Of a stretch of 8,255 nt of DNA, positions 6,179 through 8,255 are shown one piece after another. Under the pieces are notes generated by a model. That model did not search any database and had not been told where the DNA came from. It saw only the letters and a program-made list of their open reading frames with translations. Location: positions 1 through 8,255 of the forward strand of contig JAAYXN010000310.1 of the NCBI GenBank assembly GCA_012515885.1. Reading direction: 5' to 3'. How positions within the stretch are numbered: the stretch's first letter is position 1; each line of letters opens with the position of its first letter. This DNA is from Rhodococcus sp. (in: high G+C Gram-positive bacteria). Lineage in GTDB: Bacteria; Actinomycetota; Actinomycetes; Mycobacteriales; Mycobacteriaceae. The position numbers were made by a program, and so were the translations under genes.

Positions 6179-6328
6179 CTTTCGCTGCGTTCGGCGGTGT
6201 CGTGTGCACGATTGCTCGCCACTACTGGCAGCTAGCGGGCAGCGACGGCCGCGGCAGCGGTCATCCACCGACGCCGAGGCCAACACCAGCCGATCGACCA
6301 CGCCGGAGAACCCGGCAGTTATCGAACT

Positions 6329-6333
6329 GGAGG
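6329..6333 (+). promoter_or_regulatory. Ribosome binding site of lpdA
   Basis: GGAGG, the strongest Shine-Dalgarno match in the window, four bases before the ATG at 6338. The spacing is short but it fixes the start, which is also where the FAD-binding strand (TRIVIIGGG) should begin. Confidence 0.7.
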
Positions 6334-6337
6334 ACAG

Positions 6338-7741
6338 ATGACCCGGATAGTGATCATCGGTGGCGGACCAGCAGGCTACGAAGCAGCGCTTGTGGCAGCG
6401 GTGCACGGCGCTTCCGTCACGGTGATCGATGCGGACGGAATCGGTGGCGCCTGTGTGCTGTTCGATTGCGTTCCCTCGAAGACTTTTATTGCCTCTACCG
6501 GCGTCCGTACTGATATGCGGCGAGCACACGATTTGGGGATCTCACTGGATCCTTCGCAAGCGGCCATCTCGCTTCCTCAGGTTCACTCACGCGTGAAATC
6601 GCTGGCGAAAGCGCAGTCAGCAGATATCCGGGCGACGTTGCAGACGGCGGGCGTTGAACTGCTGCAGGGCACCGCCGAATTGACTGACCCGCAACTTGGT
6701 TTGGCAGCGCATCAGGTTCGGGCCGCCCTCGCTGATGGCGGCGAACGCAATCTTGATGCGGACTTCGTTCTTATTGCTACGGGTGCGAGCCCGCGCGTCC
6801 TCCCGGACGCGATGCCGGACGGGAAACGCATCCTCACCTGGCGTCAGCTCTACGACTTGGAAGAGTTGCCGACGCACCTGGTGGTTGTCGGTTCCGGTGT
6901 GACGGGCGCGGAGTTTGTGTCCGCATACACCGAGATGGGCGTCAAGGTGACGCTGGTTTCTAGCCGGGACCGAGTGCTGCCCGGTGAGGATGCCGACGCC
7001 GCCCTGGTGTTGGAAGATGCTCTCGCGGAACGCGGCGTCGAGCTGGTGAAGGATGCGCGCGCGGACGCGGTGGATCGCACGGAAAACGGTGTGATTGTGC
7101 GGCTCGCGGATGGCCGCACCGTCGAGGGCAGTCACGCGTTGATGACGGTGGGCTCGGTGCCTAACACGTCGGGGCTGGGTTTGGAGAAGGTGGGGATTGA
7201 CCTCGACCGCGGGGGATATCTGCGCGTGGACCGCGTCTCGCGCACCTCGGTTGCCGGTATTTACGCGGCGGGTGACTGCACGGGTCTGTTGCCGTTGGCG
7301 TCGGTTGCCGCAATGCAGGGTCGTATCGCGATGTATCACGCGCTGGGTGAAGGTGTGAGCCCGATCAAGCTCAAAACCGTTGCTTCTGCGGTGTTTACGC
7401 GCCCAGAGATTGCGACGGTGGGTGTTACGCAGGCCGCGATTGATGCGGGTGAGGTGCCTGCTCGCACGGTGATGCTGCCGCTCGCGACCAATCCTCGCGC
7501 GAAGATGTCGGGGTTGCGCCGCGGCTTCGTGAAGGTCTTTTGCCGCCCCGCTACCGGTGTGGTGATTGGTGGTGTCGTAGTGGCACCCAACGGTTCTGAG
7601 TTGATTCTTCCGCTGGCGATCGCGGTGCAAAACAACCTCAGCGTCAACGATCTGGCTGCCACCTTCTCGGTGTATCCGTCGCTGACGGGGTCGATCACGG
7701 AGGCGTCGCGTCAGTTGATGCGTCACGACGACCTCGACTAG
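6338..7741 (+). CDS. lpdA: NAD(P)H quinone reductase LpdA (flavoprotein disulfide reductase family)
   Basis: A 467-residue FAD flavoprotein of the lipoamide dehydrogenase/glutathione reductase fold, expected to pass electrons from NAD(P)H to quinones. Domains: FAD loop GGGPAGYEA (8-16); redox motif GGACVLFDCVPSK (36-48, Cys39 and Cys44); ATGASPR (147-153); NAD(P) loop GSGVTGAEF (185-193); second FAD motif GIYAAGDCTG (307-316); C-terminal interface domain from about 345. The residues after the second NAD(P) strand (VSSRDR, 207-212) lack the acidic residue usual for NADH, hinting at NADPH use. True lipoamide dehydrogenases have a His-Glu pair in HPTLSE; here the segment is VYPSLTGSITE (445-455), so both are missing and lipoyl reduction is unlikely. 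M. tuberculosis LpdA shares this loss but, as I recall, also lacks the first cysteine, which is present here. It is also about 25 residues shorter at the C-terminus. GGAGG lies before the ATG. Confidence 0.92.
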   Translation: MTRIVIIGGGPAGYEAALVAAVHGASVTVIDADGIGGACVLFDCVPSKTFIASTGVRTDMRRAHDLGISLDPSQAAISLPQVHSRVKSLAKAQSADIRATLQTAGVELLQGTAELTDPQLGLAAHQVRAALADGGERNLDADFVLIATGASPRVLPDAMPDGKRILTWRQLYDLEELPTHLVVVGSGVTGAEFVSAYTEMGVKVTLVSSRDRVLPGEDADAALVLEDALAERGVELVKDARADAVDRTENGVIVRLADGRTVEGSHALMTVGSVPNTSGLGLEKVGIDLDRGGYLRVDRVSRTSVAGIYAAGDCTGLLPLASVAAMQGRIAMYHALGEGVSPIKLKTVASAVFTRPEIATVGVTQAAIDAGEVPARTVMLPLATNPRAKMSGLRRGFVKVFCRPATGVVIGGVVVAPNGSELILPLAIAVQNNLSVNDLAATFSVYPSLTGSITEASRQLMRHDDLD

Positions 7742-7747
7742 CTAGTC

Positions 7748-7779
7748 TCACTATTCGGGATAATCATTCCGAATAGTGA
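7748..7779. promoter_or_regulatory. 32-base near-perfect palindrome, operator or lpdA terminator
   Basis: TCACTATTCGG (7748-7758) and CCGAATAGTGA (7769-7779) are perfect inverted repeats around a 10-base centre; 14 of 16 symmetric positions match as DNA. It starts seven bases after the lpdA stop and ends about 24 bases before the aminotransferase ATG, overlapping the place a -35 box would take if transcription starts at that ATG. The DNA symmetry and position favour an operator. As RNA it would form a long stem, so ending lpdA transcripts is an alternative, but no T-run follows it. Confidence 0.55.
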
Positions 7780-7790
7780 AAGCAGCTCTG

Positions 7791-7796
7791 TACCGT
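7791..7796 (+). promoter_or_regulatory. Putative -10 element of a leaderless promoter for the aminotransferase
   Basis: TACCGT fits TANNNT and lies six bases before the ATG at 7803; there is no good Shine-Dalgarno. The matching -35 region (about 7767-7773) falls in the right arm of the palindrome, so a bound protein would block or replace it. Weak by sequence alone, supported by the same layout at two other genes here. Confidence 0.35.
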
Positions 7797-7802
7797 GGCG
7801 AA

Positions 7803-8255
7803 ATGGAACCACAACCTGCCCGCGGGCTTTCCCGACGAGTCGGGGGAGTCCGCGGGTCCGCTATCCGCGACCTTCTTGCACTGACCAGCCGCGGCGATGT
7901 CATCAGCCTCGCAGGTGGATTGCCCGCGCCCGAGTTCATTCCGCGAGACGTCATTGCCGAGCACGCGCAGGCAGCGCTCACCCAGCCCGGGTCGGTGCAA
8001 TACGCCGAGACCTGTGGCCTACCCGAATTGCGAGACGCCCTCGCCGCGCGTGAAAGCGCACGGATTGGCCGCGCGATCAGCGCCCGGGAAGTAGTCGTGA
8101 CGCACGGCTCGCAGCAGGCGCTGAGTCTCCTCAGCCAGGTTCTCCTCGATCCCCGTGACGACGTTGTGGTCGAAACGCCCACGTATCCAGGCGCTCTCCA
8201 AGTGTTCCAAGCTGCGGGAGCCCAGATCCACACCGTAGGGATCGACGAAGACGGC
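7803..8255 (+). CDS. PLP-dependent aminotransferase, class I/II (2-aminoadipate aminotransferase-like), 5' part
   Basis: Partial gene: 151 codons are open to the right edge. It has fold-type I aminotransferase features in order: SLAGGLPAPEFIP (35-47, N-terminal substrate segment), VQYAETCGLPELRDAL (65-80), GSQQAL (102-107, cofactor phosphate loop) and ETPTYPGALQ (124-133, with Tyr128 near the cofactor). The GGLP.PE.FP opening and the early GSQQAL place it with LysN/AadR-type aminotransferases and the catalytic half of MocR regulators. No helix-turn-helix domain precedes it, so it is an enzyme rather than a MocR regulator. The PLP-binding lysine is beyond the window, so amino-acid preference is unknown. 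The ATG at 7803 is preferred; an in-frame GTG at 7776 would add nine residues and lies within the palindrome. Confidence 0.88.
   Translation, partial: MEPQPARGLSRRVGGVRGSAIRDLLALTSRGDVISLAGGLPAPEFIPRDVIAEHAQAALTQPGSVQYAETCGLPELRDALAARESARIGRAISAREVVVTHGSQQALSLLSQVLLDPRDDVVVETPTYPGALQVFQAAGAQIHTVGIDEDG
7819..7856. other. Nested inverted repeat just inside the aminotransferase gene
   Basis: CCCGCGG (7819-7825) pairs with CCGCGGG (7850-7856), and inside them CCCGA (7831-7835) pairs with TCGGG (7840-7844) around a CGAG loop. The first arm is also part of a perfect 10-base palindrome, GCCCGCGGGC (7818-7827). It lies 14 bases after the end of the start codon. It could be an mRNA structure near the ribosome entry site, or chance in GC-rich code for Arg and Gly. 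Confidence 0.35.

Noticed and set aside
6115..6222. N-terminal extension of the GGCT-like protein to the ATG at 6222
   Set aside because: The extra residues are not family-like, the conserved fold starts at IYAAYGSN, and a promoter-like box sits just before the GTG at 6114.
6197..6235. Possible 12-codon leader peptide (GTG to TAG) with one Cys codon upstream of lpdA
   Set aside because: It has no ribosome binding site, only one cysteine codon and no following attenuator hairpin, so it cannot be told from chance.
5594..6245. 11-base match AGCGGGCAGCG at 5594-5604 and 6234-6244
   Set aside because: It is a short low-complexity GC-rich match on either side of one gene, without inverted ends or transposase; chance is likely.
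6617..7726. 369-codon minus-strand open frame opposite lpdA
   Set aside because: It is very rich in Arg, His and Gln with no domain, and lies antisense to a frame with complete FAD and NAD(P) motifs. Long antisense frames are expected in GC-rich genes.
7757..7771. GATAATCATT at the palindrome centre resembles a Fur/Zur half site
   Set aside because: The symmetry that is conserved lies in the outer TCACTATTCGG arms. The outer bases expected of a Fur or Zur box are absent, and neighbouring genes have no metal link.

Overview
The window looks like chromosomal DNA from a GC-rich actinobacterium, most likely of the Mycobacteriales (the Mycobacterium/Gordonia/Rhodococcus/Dietzia/Hoyosella range). 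The main reason is gene order. As I recall it, the M. tuberculosis segment Rv3308 to Rv3303c reads pmmB, deoD, amiB1, amiA1, Rv3304, lpdA. The same genes occur here in the same order and relative orientation. Two extra genes interrupt the block: a crotonase between the nucleoside phosphorylase and amiB, and a NarK-type nitrate transporter between amiA and the Rv3304 homologue. GTG starts, 4-base stop/start overlaps and probable leaderless promoters also fit actinobacteria. The species cannot be fixed from this stretch.

Layout, left to right. (1) Minus strand: a purine nucleoside phosphorylase, followed through a 4-base GTGA overlap by a phosphosugar mutase that runs off the left edge. Together they would turn nucleosides into free base and sugar phosphate. 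(2) Plus strand, starting only 20 bases from the phosphorylase start: a crotonase that lacks one hydratase glutamate and looks like an enoyl-CoA isomerase. It is followed, 82 bases on, by two M20 amidohydrolases that also overlap by GTGA and were probably made as a pair. (3) A 145-base gap that contains a possible GlnR nitrogen-regulator site, then narK. (4) A large nested hairpin between narK and the convergent gamma-glutamylcyclotransferase-fold gene; the stop codon of the latter lies inside the hairpin loop. (5) A 223-base divergent spacer, then lpdA, a flavoprotein disulfide reductase-family quinone reductase. (6) A 32-base near-perfect palindrome, then the first 151 codons of a class I/II PLP aminotransferase that is cut by the right edge.

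Most of this is conserved housekeeping or salvage metabolism. I see no tRNA, rRNA, CRISPR array, insertion sequence, phage gene or toxin-antitoxin pair, and no spacer longer than 225 bases. I found no convincing previously undescribed system. The points most worth a second look are the LpdA active site (both cysteines kept, His-Glu pair lost), the operator-like palindrome before the aminotransferase, the GlnR-like site before narK, and three genes whose starts lie 6-7 bases after a TANNNT box.
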